DNA from: Christensenellaceae bacterium
Lineage (GTDB): Bacteria > Bacillota > Clostridia > Christensenellales > UBA1242
Direction of reading: 5' to 3'
Assembly: GCA_031256235.1 (NCBI GenBank)
Contig: JAIRQZ010000011.1
Location: 1-41,157, forward strand
Length of the DNA stretch: 41,157 nucleotides
In this document: positions 29,206 to 37,941 of the stretch, piece after piece
How the letters are laid out: each line of letters starts with the position of its first letter
Position numbering within the stretch: the first letter of the stretch is position 1
Program-made: the position numbers and the translations under genes
Notes under the pieces: generated by a model
Database searches by the model: none
What the model was told of the DNA's origin: nothing
Seen by the model: only the letters and a program-made list of their open reading frames with translations

Positions 29206-29943
29206 GTGGCATTTGCGGTTTTTTCAGACATACACGGAAATCTCGAGGCGTTGGAAGCCATAATAAACCATGCTCATAAGAAAGCCAAAATCAAGGACTT
29301 GTATTTTTTGGGTGATGCGATAACTTTCGGGCCAGACTCGAACGCATGTTTAAAGTTACTTGAAAAAAACAAAGTAAAGTGCGTCGCAGGCAATCACGAG
29401 CAACGCATCGTGCGATATGACAAAGCCGTCAAGTCCATGACCTATGCAACTACCGAGCACATGAACTATGTCTTCTCATCACTCGACCGCGAAAGTTTGC
29501 GTTTCATTAAATCAATGCCTGTTGATATCAAAATCAATTACAAAGGGCACAATATCTTTTTTACGCACTATATCCACGACAAAAACGGAATTATCAAAGA
29601 CGATTACGAAGAATTCACCGAACCCCGTCTGCGCAAAGTATTTGAATACTCGGACTCGGATGTGGTGTTCTTCGGTCACATTCACAAAAGAAAGGTCCTG
29701 ATTAACGAAGAGGGCGAAAGTTACGTATGCACAGGGGCAAGCGGTTGCGTGAAAGGTGACAGAACCTTTTACACAAAATTCGATATTCACAAAGATTTCG
29801 GAGACGTCAATTATGACATCGACCGCATCAATGTGCCGTTCAACCGAAAGCGTTTTGATGAAAAGATGAAAAACACGCCACTACCTGACAAGCAAAACTA
29901 TGGGCCTCATGTGTTCGGCGGTAATAAACTAGACGTAAAATAA
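29206..29943 (+). CDS. Calcineurin-like metallophosphoesterase (YfcE/MJ0936-like)
   Basis: FSDIHGNLEALEAI, FLGDAITFGPD, AGNHEQRI, FFGHIHKRKV. Confidence 0.88.
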   Translation: MAFAVFSDIHGNLEALEAIINHAHKKAKIKDLYFLGDAITFGPDSNACLKLLEKNKVKCVAGNHEQRIVRYDKAVKSMTYATTEHMNYVFSSLDRESLRFIKSMPVDIKINYKGHNIFFTHYIHDKNGIIKDDYEEFTEPRLRKVFEYSDSDVVFFGHIHKRKVLINEEGESYVCTGASGCVKGDRTFYTKFDIHKDFGDVNYDIDRINVPFNRKRFDEKMKNTPLPDKQNYGPHVFGGNKLDVK

Positions 29944-30687
29944 AATCCCGCAAACAATGGCCAAAATTACAAGGTACAAACTGAACCAATGCAATTTTAC
30001 ATTTTGAATTATACGCAACATGAATTTGATTGCAAGGATGCCGCTTATGACGGCTGCGATAAAAGCGGCGATTGTCGGCCAAACGTCAAAAGCGGGCGCT
30101 GTTCCAACATCAAGTAACTCGTACAAAAAGGACGCGATTATAACGGGGATTGACATAAGGAACGAATAATCGGCGGCCTTTTCACGCTTTACCCCCGTGA
30201 AAAGAAGCGTTGATATGGTGGTACCGCTTCGTGAAAGTCCAGGAGTCACGGCAAAAAATTGTGCAACACCTACCACCGTAGCGGCGGGGCCAGTAACTTC
30301 GTGCGCTTTATCGTTGTTTGTTACAAAAGTTGTAGTAAATAAAATTATTGCGGTCACCAAAAACGTTATTGGCAAAATTTTATATGTAAAGGTCTTGTCT
30401 ATGTACTCTTTGAACAACACGACAAGCCCACACGTAATCGCGGTGGAAATGACAAGATACAAATTAAGTTTATTAAACGGATGACGGACAAGTTGCCATA
30501 TGGTCTTTCGGAAGACAATGACGACGGCCAACAATGTGGCCAGGTGCAAAATGATGTTAAAAAAAAGCATATCGGACGGAAGGTTCAAAAAATGTTGGAA
30601 CAATATAAGGTGCCCGCTTGAAGACACAGGTAAAAATTCGGTCAGCCCTTGAATAATTCCTAAAAACAGCCCCATCCAAATTGACAT
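29929..30687 (-). CDS. uppP: Undecaprenyl-diphosphatase
   Basis: GIIQGLTEFLPVSSSGHLIL, TPGLSRSGTTIST. Confidence 0.95.
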   Translation of the reverse strand: MSIWMGLFLGIIQGLTEFLPVSSSGHLILFQHFLNLPSDMLFFNIILHLATLLAVVIVFRKTIWQLVRHPFNKLNLYLVISTAITCGLVVLFKEYIDKTFTYKILPITFLVTAIILFTTTFVTNNDKAHEVTGPAATVVGVAQFFAVTPGLSRSGTTISTLLFTGVKREKAADYSFLMSIPVIIASFLYELLDVGTAPAFDVWPTIAAFIAAVISGILAIKFMLRIIQNVKLHWFSLYLVILAIVCGILFYV

Positions 30688-30709
30688 TAATAATAAGTAT
30701 GCCTATAAT
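30681..30709 (+). promoter_or_regulatory. Promoter of septum-formation initiator-like gene
   Basis: TTGACA 30681-30686 (overlapping the uppP start codon), N17, TATAAT 30704-30709. Confidence 0.8.
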
Positions 30710-30712
30710 AGT

Positions 30713-31009
30713 GTGGGAATACACACAGTGACTGAAAACGAAAGAAGAATCAAAAGACGCGTCCAACTTGTTGTTGCAGGCTCAATGGCATTTTTTTTCG
30801 TTTTGTTTATGACTATGGTGGTGCAAATCGCAATTATGAACAACCAAAAACGCATGGAACGTTCACTTAATGCAAAGCAGGCGGAACTTATGTACCTGCT
30901 GCAATATGAAAGCGACAAAATCGATTATTACAAATCCGACAAGTTCATTGACGAATACGCACTCAAAGAACTGGGCTATGGCCGTGACGGTGCGAAAATT
31001 TTTAAATAA
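30713..31009 (+). CDS. FtsB/DivIC-like septum formation initiator
   Basis: One TM followed by short coiled coil and YALKELGYGRDGAKIFK. Confidence 0.7.
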   Translation: MGIHTVTENERRIKRRVQLVVAGSMAFFFVLFMTMVVQIAIMNNQKRMERSLNAKQAELMYLLQYESDKIDYYKSDKFIDEYALKELGYGRDGAKIFK

Positions 31010-31082
31010 TTCGACAGATATTGACAAAAGCAACGGAATGGTATATAATTATTTTATATCTCATAGAGAAAGTAGATGGAAA

Positions 31083-32009
31083 ATGGAACAAAAGAAGAAA
31101 AAAAAGTTTTATGCTGACTTGCACAATCACAGTTTCGCGGGTGGTACTCCCGAATTTTTGGAAGACCACGGCTTACATTTCCCGCGCGTAGAAAGGGTTA
31201 ACGGTATAGAGCACATGAACGAAATCTGGAACGAATACCTTTACAAACATCAATACGACCTACATGCCTTGTCTCTTTTGTTAAAAGCCAACTTTGAAAA
31301 CTGCCGACAAACGGGTGTTAAAACCGTTGCGCCCTCGATAACCTACAGGCTTGTGGACAAAGAAAAAGGCATCTTTCCAGATGCCCCCGAAAAATTCATC
31401 GAATTCCTTAAAAGTTTTAAACATGACGACCTTACAATAAATTGGATTTTAAGCATAAACCGCGACCGATACCGCCCTGACCAAGAGCGCGGGGTCGTCA
31501 TGGACCTTATCAAATCTGGGTTTTTCAAGGGCATCGACCTTTCGTCGACCGAGGACCCCGATTTGAACAAAGTCTTCAAAGACTTTTACAAACAGGCTAA
31601 CCAACAAGGCATGGTAACGCAAGTCCACGCGGGCGAGCAACTTGGCGCCGACTATGTCATGCAATGTATAAAGGATTTCGAGCCCAAACACATCCAACAC
31701 GGCATAAGCATCGTTCAAAGTCCCAAAATAATGAAGGTCGCACAAAAAGAAGGCATAACCTTTAACGTCTGCCCGACAAGCAACGTGGAACTTGGTTACG
31801 CGAAAAGCCATGGGGAGCACCCAATCCGCGCCATGTATTACAACGACCTATCATTAACAATCAATACCGACGATATGCTATTTTTCAACAGCAGCGTTCC
31901 CGAAGAATACAAAAGGCTTAAACAAAACGGCACGCTTACGGACAGGCAACTTGAAGACATCCGCCAAAACAGTTTAAAAGTCGCCGACGAGATGACCCGC
32001 GATGTCTAA
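31083..32009 (+). CDS. Adenosine deaminase-like amidohydrolase
   Basis: FYADLHNHSFAG, VHAGEQLGADYV, HIQHGISI, FNVCPTSNVELG, LTINTDDM. Confidence 0.82.
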   Translation: MEQKKKKKFYADLHNHSFAGGTPEFLEDHGLHFPRVERVNGIEHMNEIWNEYLYKHQYDLHALSLLLKANFENCRQTGVKTVAPSITYRLVDKEKGIFPDAPEKFIEFLKSFKHDDLTINWILSINRDRYRPDQERGVVMDLIKSGFFKGIDLSSTEDPDLNKVFKDFYKQANQQGMVTQVHAGEQLGADYVMQCIKDFEPKHIQHGISIVQSPKIMKVAQKEGITFNVCPTSNVELGYAKSHGEHPIRAMYYNDLSLTINTDDMLFFNSSVPEEYKRLKQNGTLTDRQLEDIRQNSLKVADEMTRDV

Positions 32010-32757
32010 AATCAAAGACGCCGAGGTCGACAAACAAATCCACGACGGGCGCCGAGAGAAGTTAAGAACAACATTCCAAAAGTACGGCCTTGAAACGTTC
32101 AATGAAACGCAAGTATTGGAATTCGCGCTTGGCATGACGGTTCCGCGTGTCGACACAAACCCGACCGCGCATCGGTTGATGAACATCTTTGGAAGCCTCG
32201 ACGGGGTTATCTCTGCTCATCCTGACAAGTTGCGCGATGTGGGCGGTGTCGGGCCACAATCGGCAAACTTTTTGCATTTTTTAAAACAGTTCGTGACATA
32301 CATGATGGGTATTGAACGCAAAAGCGAAAAAATCACCTCGCCGACCGATGCGGTGGAACTTTTGCGTCGGCTTATGAAAACCTATCCTGTCGAACATTTT
32401 ATTATGGTCTGCGTTGACAAGGGCGGGGCAGTCCTGTTACACGACAAAGTCCGTGGTAACATCGACAAAGTGGATATAAATTTGCGCGAGGTGACTGATA
32501 TGGCCCTGCGCGTAAGTACATCTGGCGTAGTTTTCGCGCACAACCATTTGAACGGGAAAACCGACCCGTCGGACGCCGACATGCGCCTTACCCGAAGTCT
32601 TGTAAATATTTTGACCCCGCTTGGCGTCAATATCATCGACCACATAATCTTTGCGGGCGAAAAGTACTATAGTTTCTTCGCTACGGGCATCTTGGACGTC
32701 TTCAAACGCGAGTACAAATCATTCGCAACATCGTCATTCAATAACTCCCAAGTATAA
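32002..32757 (+). CDS. radC: RadC/JAB domain DNA repair-like protein
   Basis: VGGVGPQSANFL, SGVVFAHNHLNGKTDPSDADMRLT, LGVNIIDHIIFAGEKYYSF. Confidence 0.88.
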   Translation: MSKIKDAEVDKQIHDGRREKLRTTFQKYGLETFNETQVLEFALGMTVPRVDTNPTAHRLMNIFGSLDGVISAHPDKLRDVGGVGPQSANFLHFLKQFVTYMMGIERKSEKITSPTDAVELLRRLMKTYPVEHFIMVCVDKGGAVLLHDKVRGNIDKVDINLREVTDMALRVSTSGVVFAHNHLNGKTDPSDADMRLTRSLVNILTPLGVNIIDHIIFAGEKYYSFFATGILDVFKREYKSFATSSFNNSQV

Positions 32758-33205
32758 CGGGCCAACCAACTATCGTTACATCTTGGTTTTGCACGATTTG
32801 CAAATTTATATGGGCGTTCCCTGCACCCGACGACTTCGTCATTGTTATAAAGGCTTTTATTTTTGGCGTGTACGCATAGGTTCCAAAATCCGACGCCGTG
32901 ACCGCACGCGCCCTCAAAGACTTCAATATTCTATTTGTATTGCCCCCATAATTTTCAAGCCTTATTGATTCCCCGTCGATACGGTTAAACAAAGCCCGAA
33001 CCTTGGCGGCGTCGGCGCTTTTGCATTCATATATAAAGGCAAACCCCAAATCGATGGTGTCGGTGACAAGCGGGCTTTCCACACGGTCGGTGGAATAAAA
33101 CGCAAAGGTTCCATCGCCCAAAGTTTCAAGATTGGTCATGGGCGGCGATACCACGGAATAAAACACAAGGCAAACGCACAAGGCCAAGAAAATACAAAAC
33201 TTCAC
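32738..33205 (-). CDS. Secreted/anchored hypothetical protein
   Basis: N-terminal signal-like MKFCIFLALCVCLVFYSVV. Confidence 0.55.
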   Translation of the reverse strand: MKFCIFLALCVCLVFYSVVSPPMTNLETLGDGTFAFYSTDRVESPLVTDTIDLGFAFIYECKSADAAKVRALFNRIDGESIRLENYGGNTNRILKSLRARAVTASDFGTYAYTPKIKAFITMTKSSGAGNAHINLQIVQNQDVTIVGWPVILGSY

Positions 33206-33212
33206 ACATCAA

Positions 33213-33755
33213 TTATTGACAGCCATACTTTTCAACATACATAATCAAGGCCTCGTAAGCATCCCATTTTGTCGACAAAGCGGGGTTTCGTGTTTGCACA
33301 AGGTTTTTGAAATCCGCCCAATCCACCCATTTGACTTCGGTGACCTCGTCTTTTTTAACTTTGATTTTCTTTGGGTTCAAATTTTTGAATGCGACAAAGA
33401 CTTCGTTAAAATGCGCATTCCAAACCTTTCCGTCTTTTTCGTTGGAACGATGCGCACGCGCAAATCGCACGTTTTTTGGTTTCACTCTTATGTTTAATTC
33501 TTCTTGCATCTCGCGGATTGCCGACATTAACCCAAGTTCGCCCGCCTCTACATGACCGCCCGCTGAAACATCCCAACAGCCAGGCCACTGCTTTTTCGTA
33601 TCACTTCGTTTGCCCATAAGGACTTGCTTTTTCCGATTGACCAAAAACAACGCGACACCTTTGTGATAGGCCCCAATTTTGTGGGCCTCGTCACGCGCAA
33701 TCGTTTTCCCTGTAAACAAGCCATTCTCGTCAAGTACGTCAAAAAGTTCTTCCAT
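33213..33755 (-). CDS. NUDIX hydrolase (IPP isomerase-like)
   Basis: WDVSAGGHVEAGELGLMSAIREMQEELNI NUDIX box; TATAAT on minus at 33771-33766. Confidence 0.88.
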   Translation of the reverse strand: MEELFDVLDENGLFTGKTIARDEAHKIGAYHKGVALFLVNRKKQVLMGKRSDTKKQWPGCWDVSAGGHVEAGELGLMSAIREMQEELNIRVKPKNVRFARAHRSNEKDGKVWNAHFNEVFVAFKNLNPKKIKVKKDEVTEVKWVDWADFKNLVQTRNPALSTKWDAYEALIMYVEKYGCQ

Positions 33756-33783
33756 AATAACGAAAATTATAGCACAATAATAC

Positions 33784-34647
33784 ATGCTTGTCGAGTGCGC
33801 ACCGATTGCAGGTTATACAACATTTGAATTCCGAAAGGTCTTGCGTTCGCTGGGCGCCAAGGTTTTGTGGACGGAGATGGTATCCGCCGCCGCGATATTT
33901 TATAAAAATAAAAAAACTTTGAAGTTATTGGAACACGAAACTGTGGACGGCATAAAAAACGTGGTCCAACTGTTCGGTCACGTCCCCGAACATTTCAAGT
34001 TTGCAATCGAAAGCGGTGTCCTTGACGGCTTTGACGAAATCAATATCAACATGGGTTGCCCCGCAAACAAAATCATAAAAAACAACGAAGGCGTGGCCCT
34101 TATGAACAAACCCGACTTGGCGCGCGAAATTATCGAAACGGCAACGGCCTCCATCTCGTCGCTCAAAAACCGAAATCGGCTGTCGCACGATTCCGCCCCT
34201 GCGGGGGATTTTCGCTTCTCAATGAAACCCGTTACCGTTTCCGTAAAAATGCGCCTCGGTGTAAAAGAACCATTTGACTGCGCAGCCTTCGCCAAAATGT
34301 GCGAAAGCGCAGGGGCGTCACGCTTGATTGTGCACGGGCGCTATGCGGAACAAGGCTACAGTGGCAAGGCCGATTGGAACGCAATTGCGGAAATCGTGCG
34401 CGCCGTAAAAATCCCCGTAATTGCTAATGGTGATATAAAAACACTGGACGACGCAAAAAAGTGCCTTGAAATAACAGGCGCGACGGGTGTAATGGTGGGC
34501 AGGGCTCTTTTGCCGATTTACCGCAAATACTTTCCGACAAATTTGCGAATATTAAGAGGTGAGAAAATTTCTCGTGACGCCGATATTGATATCCGCTCTT
34601 GTGATGTGTGCGGGCTTTTCGCTGGGGGTGCCCCCCAGACCCCATGA
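33784..34647 (+). CDS. dus: tRNA-dihydrouridine synthase, short C-terminus, with small internal insertion
   Basis: APIAGYTTFEFRKVL, TEMVSAAAI, INMGCPANKI, VSVKMRLGVKE, VHGRYAEQGYSGKADW, VIANGDI, GVMVGRALLP. Confidence 0.88.
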   Translation: MLVECAPIAGYTTFEFRKVLRSLGAKVLWTEMVSAAAIFYKNKKTLKLLEHETVDGIKNVVQLFGHVPEHFKFAIESGVLDGFDEININMGCPANKIIKNNEGVALMNKPDLAREIIETATASISSLKNRNRLSHDSAPAGDFRFSMKPVTVSVKMRLGVKEPFDCAAFAKMCESAGASRLIVHGRYAEQGYSGKADWNAIAEIVRAVKIPVIANGDIKTLDDAKKCLEITGATGVMVGRALLPIYRKYFPTNLRILRGEKISRDADIDIRSCDVCGLFAGGAPQTP

Positions 34648-35710
34648 CTTCGTGCGCTCTAATTATGTATACTTAACAATTATTGCCGACGGCAAAAAGT
34701 ACGATGTGACGGACGAAACTTTACGTGGAGGCTGGTGGAACGCGGGCGCACAAAAAAGTTTCACGAACGGCAAAACTCTGTACGAAAGGGCGGACGACTT
34801 TAATAACACAACCTCCTATAAAAGTGCCTTTCCCGACATCATGCGAATCATTGAAAAAATCAAAAACGACGTCGAAGTAAAACCCTATGACGGCGTCATC
34901 GTTTTCAACGCAGGCGAAAAAGACCGCTTCAATGTAACTGGCCAACAGGACGGCCGTGACTTGGACGAAGAAAAACTACGCATGGACATCCTCGACGCCT
35001 TGAAAACAGGCCAACACAAAACAATCGTGGCGTGCGTAAAAGTGGCCAAACCTAAAACCGAAGCCCAAATGACCGCCAACCTTGGACTCCGTGGCGGTTA
35101 CACAACCTACTTTGAAGAAAACCCAAATCGCGAACACAACATAGAACTGGCGCTTTCGAAATTCAACGGCCTCGCGGTGCAAAACGGACAAAGCGTAAGT
35201 TTTAACGGGGTCGTGGGCCCCCGAAGCGCCACCCGCGGATTCCAAGAAGCCAAAATAATCATGGATGGCGAGTTCGTCCCAGGTATCGGTGGCGGAGTAT
35301 GCCAAGCAAGTACAACCCTGTTCAACGCATTGCTGTTGGCAGGGTTAAAGATTGACAAGTCGCACAATCATTCCTTGGCAATCTCGTATGTACCAATTGG
35401 CCGAGACGCCATGGTCTCGTCTTCCGCGGACTTGCGTTTCACAAACGATTCTGGCGGGACCATATATATTGAGACAGGGGTGGTGACCGCCAACAGTAAA
35501 AGGCCTGGTTACTGTTACGTAAGAATCTACGGCAACAAAACCCGCGTAAAATACAAAGCCCGCACCGAAGTTACCGAATTCGACCTACGCGACGGCGAAA
35601 TCGACCCCGCCCGAAAAGCCAACACTTATATCGAAGCCTGGTCAGGTGACAGACTGGTGCACAGCAAACTGGTGCGCAAAAGCAACTACAAAGCGGCGAA
35701 AGAAGATTAA
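34559..35710 (+). CDS. VanW family protein
   Basis: GVVGPRSATRGFQEAKIIMDGEFVPGIGGGVCQASTTLFNALLLAGL, HNHSLAISYVPIGRDAMV; GTG start overlapping dus. Confidence 0.9.
   Translation: MRKFLVTPILISALVMCAGFSLGVPPRPHDFVRSNYVYLTIIADGKKYDVTDETLRGGWWNAGAQKSFTNGKTLYERADDFNNTTSYKSAFPDIMRIIEKIKNDVEVKPYDGVIVFNAGEKDRFNVTGQQDGRDLDEEKLRMDILDALKTGQHKTIVACVKVAKPKTEAQMTANLGLRGGYTTYFEENPNREHNIELALSKFNGLAVQNGQSVSFNGVVGPRSATRGFQEAKIIMDGEFVPGIGGGVCQASTTLFNALLLAGLKIDKSHNHSLAISYVPIGRDAMVSSSADLRFTNDSGGTIYIETGVVTANSKRPGYCYVRIYGNKTRVKYKARTEVTEFDLRDGEIDPARKANTYIEAWSGDRLVHSKLVRKSNYKAAKED
34622..34638. repeat. Perfect GC hairpin in the dus/vanW overlap
   Basis: CTGGGGG-TGC-CCCCCAG, 7 nt before the dus stop codon. Confidence 0.85.
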
Positions 35711-35827
35711 CTTTTTGACCTTGACAAGTTTTAACATGCCTGTTACTATATTAAATTACGTGGGAGAGTTTGTGTAAATCTATATAATGCACTTACTCGC
35801 ATGAACCACATGAAAGGAAAAACACAC

Positions 35828-36256
35828 ATGGCTGGAAAACCAATCAAGGCTCAAGTAAAACTACAACTTGAAGCAGGAAAAGCAACGGCCGCCCCACCTG
35901 TTGGGTCGACCCTCGGACCTCACGGCATTAACTTGCCTGGGTTCGTAAAACAATTTAACGAAGCCACCGCAAAGGACGCAGGACTTGTCATCCCCGTCGT
36001 CGTCACAATCTATGGTGACCGAACATTCGACTTTGTATTAAAAACTCCGCCCGCCGCAATCTTAATTAAAAAAGAACTTGGTTTAAAAAGCGGTTCGAAA
36101 AAGCCGAATACCGACAAAGTAGGTAAAATCACGCGTGACCAAATCCGCAAAATCGCGGAACAAAAAATGGTTGATTTGAACGCCGCTTCTATCGAAGCCG
36201 CGATGTCGATGATTGCTGGCGCCGCTCGAAGCATGGGCGTGGAAGTAGTGGGGTAA
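35828..36256 (+). CDS. rplK: 50S ribosomal protein L11
   Basis: [39 protein letters not shown]. Confidence 0.97.
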   Translation: MAGKPIKAQVKLQLEAGKATAAPPVGSTLGPHGINLPGFVKQFNEATAKDAGLVIPVVVTIYGDRTFDFVLKTPPAAILIKKELGLKSGSKKPNTDKVGKITRDQIRKIAEQKMVDLNAASIEAAMSMIAGAARSMGVEVVG

Positions 36257-36259
36257 ATT

Positions 36260-36940
36260 ATGGGAAAGAAATATGAAGAAGCATTAAAAAACGTCGACCA
36301 AACAAAAAGTTATCCGATTGCAGAAGCCATGAAACTTGTGGTCGAAAACGCAAAAGCCAAATTTGACGAAACCGTCGAATTGCATGTGCGTTTGGGCGTC
36401 GATTCGCGCCAAGCCGACCAACAGGTCCGCGGAACCGTCGTATTGCCAAACGGCACAGGTAAAACTCGCAAAGTCCTTGTCATCGCCCGCGGAGAAAAAG
36501 TCGAAGAAGCACTCAAAGCAGGTGCCGACTATGCAGGCGCCGAAGACATCATCACAAAAATCACGGCAAACAACTGGCTTGATTTCGATGTTTGCATCAC
36601 AACCCCCGACATGATGGGCGTCATCGGTCGCGTCGCCAAAATTTTGGGACCTAAAGGCCTTATGCCAAACCCAAAATCTGGGACCGTCACAACCGACATC
36701 AAAAAAGCCGTTGCCGACTCAAAGGGTGGCAAGGTCGAATACCGTTTGGACAAATTCAACAATGTCCACTGCATTTTGGGCAAAGCCTCGTTTGGCCCCG
36801 CAAAATTGGCACAAAATTATGACGTACTTATGGCCGCAATTATCAAGGCAAAACCTGCCGCAGCAAAAGGTATATACTTAAAAAATGTTTCGGTCACCTC
36901 GACAATGGGCGTGGGCGTCAAAGTCGCCCAGGTAGGCTAA
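36260..36940 (+). CDS. rplA: 50S ribosomal protein L1
   Basis: [47 protein letters not shown]. Confidence 0.97.
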   Translation: MGKKYEEALKNVDQTKSYPIAEAMKLVVENAKAKFDETVELHVRLGVDSRQADQQVRGTVVLPNGTGKTRKVLVIARGEKVEEALKAGADYAGAEDIITKITANNWLDFDVCITTPDMMGVIGRVAKILGPKGLMPNPKSGTVTTDIKKAVADSKGGKVEYRLDKFNNVHCILGKASFGPAKLAQNYDVLMAAIIKAKPAAAKGIYLKNVSVTSTMGVGVKVAQVG

Positions 36941-36941
36941 T

Positions 36942-37256
36942 ATGGGGAAATTTAATCTGGGCGGAGCAATCGCAAGGGGAGTTTTCTCAGGCCAAAGGGA
37001 AAGAGGCTTCGGCCGTCGTCGCCAAAGGCGTACAAGTCTTATCGGCAGCATCATCAAGTTGGTACTTTTCTTGATTATCCTGGAGATCGTACTTTTCGGC
37101 GCTGGCATTCTTTGTATAAAGGCTAATAATACAAAGCCTGGCTACTATCTTATCGGCGCTGGCGTAGCCATTCTTCTCATATTCTTGCTTATTCTGTACC
37201 CTTTTGTAAGAAGGTCAAAGAGCGCAAAATCCACGGCTCCCGAACAGGTATCATAA
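36942..37256 (+). CDS. Small membrane protein
   Basis: Two TM segments following an Arg-rich N-terminus. Confidence 0.6.
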   Translation: MGKFNLGGAIARGVFSGQRERGFGRRRQRRTSLIGSIIKLVLFLIILEIVLFGAGILCIKANNTKPGYYLIGAGVAILLIFLLILYPFVRRSKSAKSTAPEQVS

Positions 37257-37257
37257 C

Positions 37258-37281
37258 AAAAAACGGCTGACGCCGTTTTTT
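37258..37281. terminator. Bidirectional intrinsic terminator
   Basis: AAAAAACGGC-TGA-CGCCGTTTTTT between convergent genes. Confidence 0.9.
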
Positions 37282-37540
37282 ATTGCACATTTGCTGTAAC
37301 ATACATCACTTTATAACCCTGCCACTTTTCATACGTTGATTCCAACGTACTTTCTCTTGGAATATCGGTTTGATATTTAAGCGCAATTTCAAAAAATTTG
37401 GCGATAAGCCCCTGGGCCTCCGCAATGACAGTATCCATGGTTGACCCCTCGCACGCTATTGCAAGGTCTGGTATAAAACCGTTGTACATGTTTGTTTCGC
37501 GGTTCAAGATGAAAACAATCGGATACCGAAAGGACTTCAT
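37280..37540 (-). CDS. HicB-like protein without adjacent HicA
   Basis: YPIVFILNRETNMYNGFIPDLAIACEGSTMDTVIAEAQGLI; TATAAT on minus 7 nt before ATG. Confidence 0.65.
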   Translation of the reverse strand: MKSFRYPIVFILNRETNMYNGFIPDLAIACEGSTMDTVIAEAQGLIAKFFEIALKYQTDIPRESTLESTYEKWQGYKVMYVTANVQ

Positions 37541-37583
37541 ATTCTGAATTATAGCCAAATGCGCGAAATTTGGCAAATAAAAT

Positions 37584-37614
37584 GTGGAAAAAGATATACA
37601 CAACTTTATCCACA
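37584..37614. promoter_or_regulatory. DnaA-box cluster next to AT-rich tract
   Basis: TGTGGAAAA, ATATACACA, TTATCCACA (37606-37614, perfect), followed by ~45 bp AT-rich sequence. Confidence 0.55.
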
Positions 37615-37686
37615 TTTTGTTAACAGTAATAAAACAATTTTTTAAAAAAGTATTGCATTTTCAAATAGAAGTGATATAATATTGTT

Positions 37687-37851
37687 ATGGTAAAAACACA
37701 AAGTCAAGTCCTTGCCCAAATGTATGGTTGTGCCGAAAGCGAACTGCTTGCCAAATACGACAGGATGACAAGCGAAATCAAAACCAGTGCCATCGTGACA
37801 TTGAACAGTATCAATATTAATGTCATGGATGATATGACTGTAATGGTCTAA
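37687..37851 (+). CDS. Hypothetical small protein (54 aa), below the track cutoff
   Basis: TTGCAT-N16-TATAAT 6 nt before ATG; MVKTQSQVLAQMYGCAESELLAKYDRMTSEIKTSAIVTLNSININVMDDMTVMV. Confidence 0.55.
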   Translation: MVKTQSQVLAQMYGCAESELLAKYDRMTSEIKTSAIVTLNSININVMDDMTVMV

Positions 37852-37941
37852 CAAAAAAAGAAAACTCTTGACAAAAAAATATAAAATGGTACAATCTGAA
37901 AGATGCCTAAGTTAGGGCATTTTTTTTGAAAAGGAGACCAA

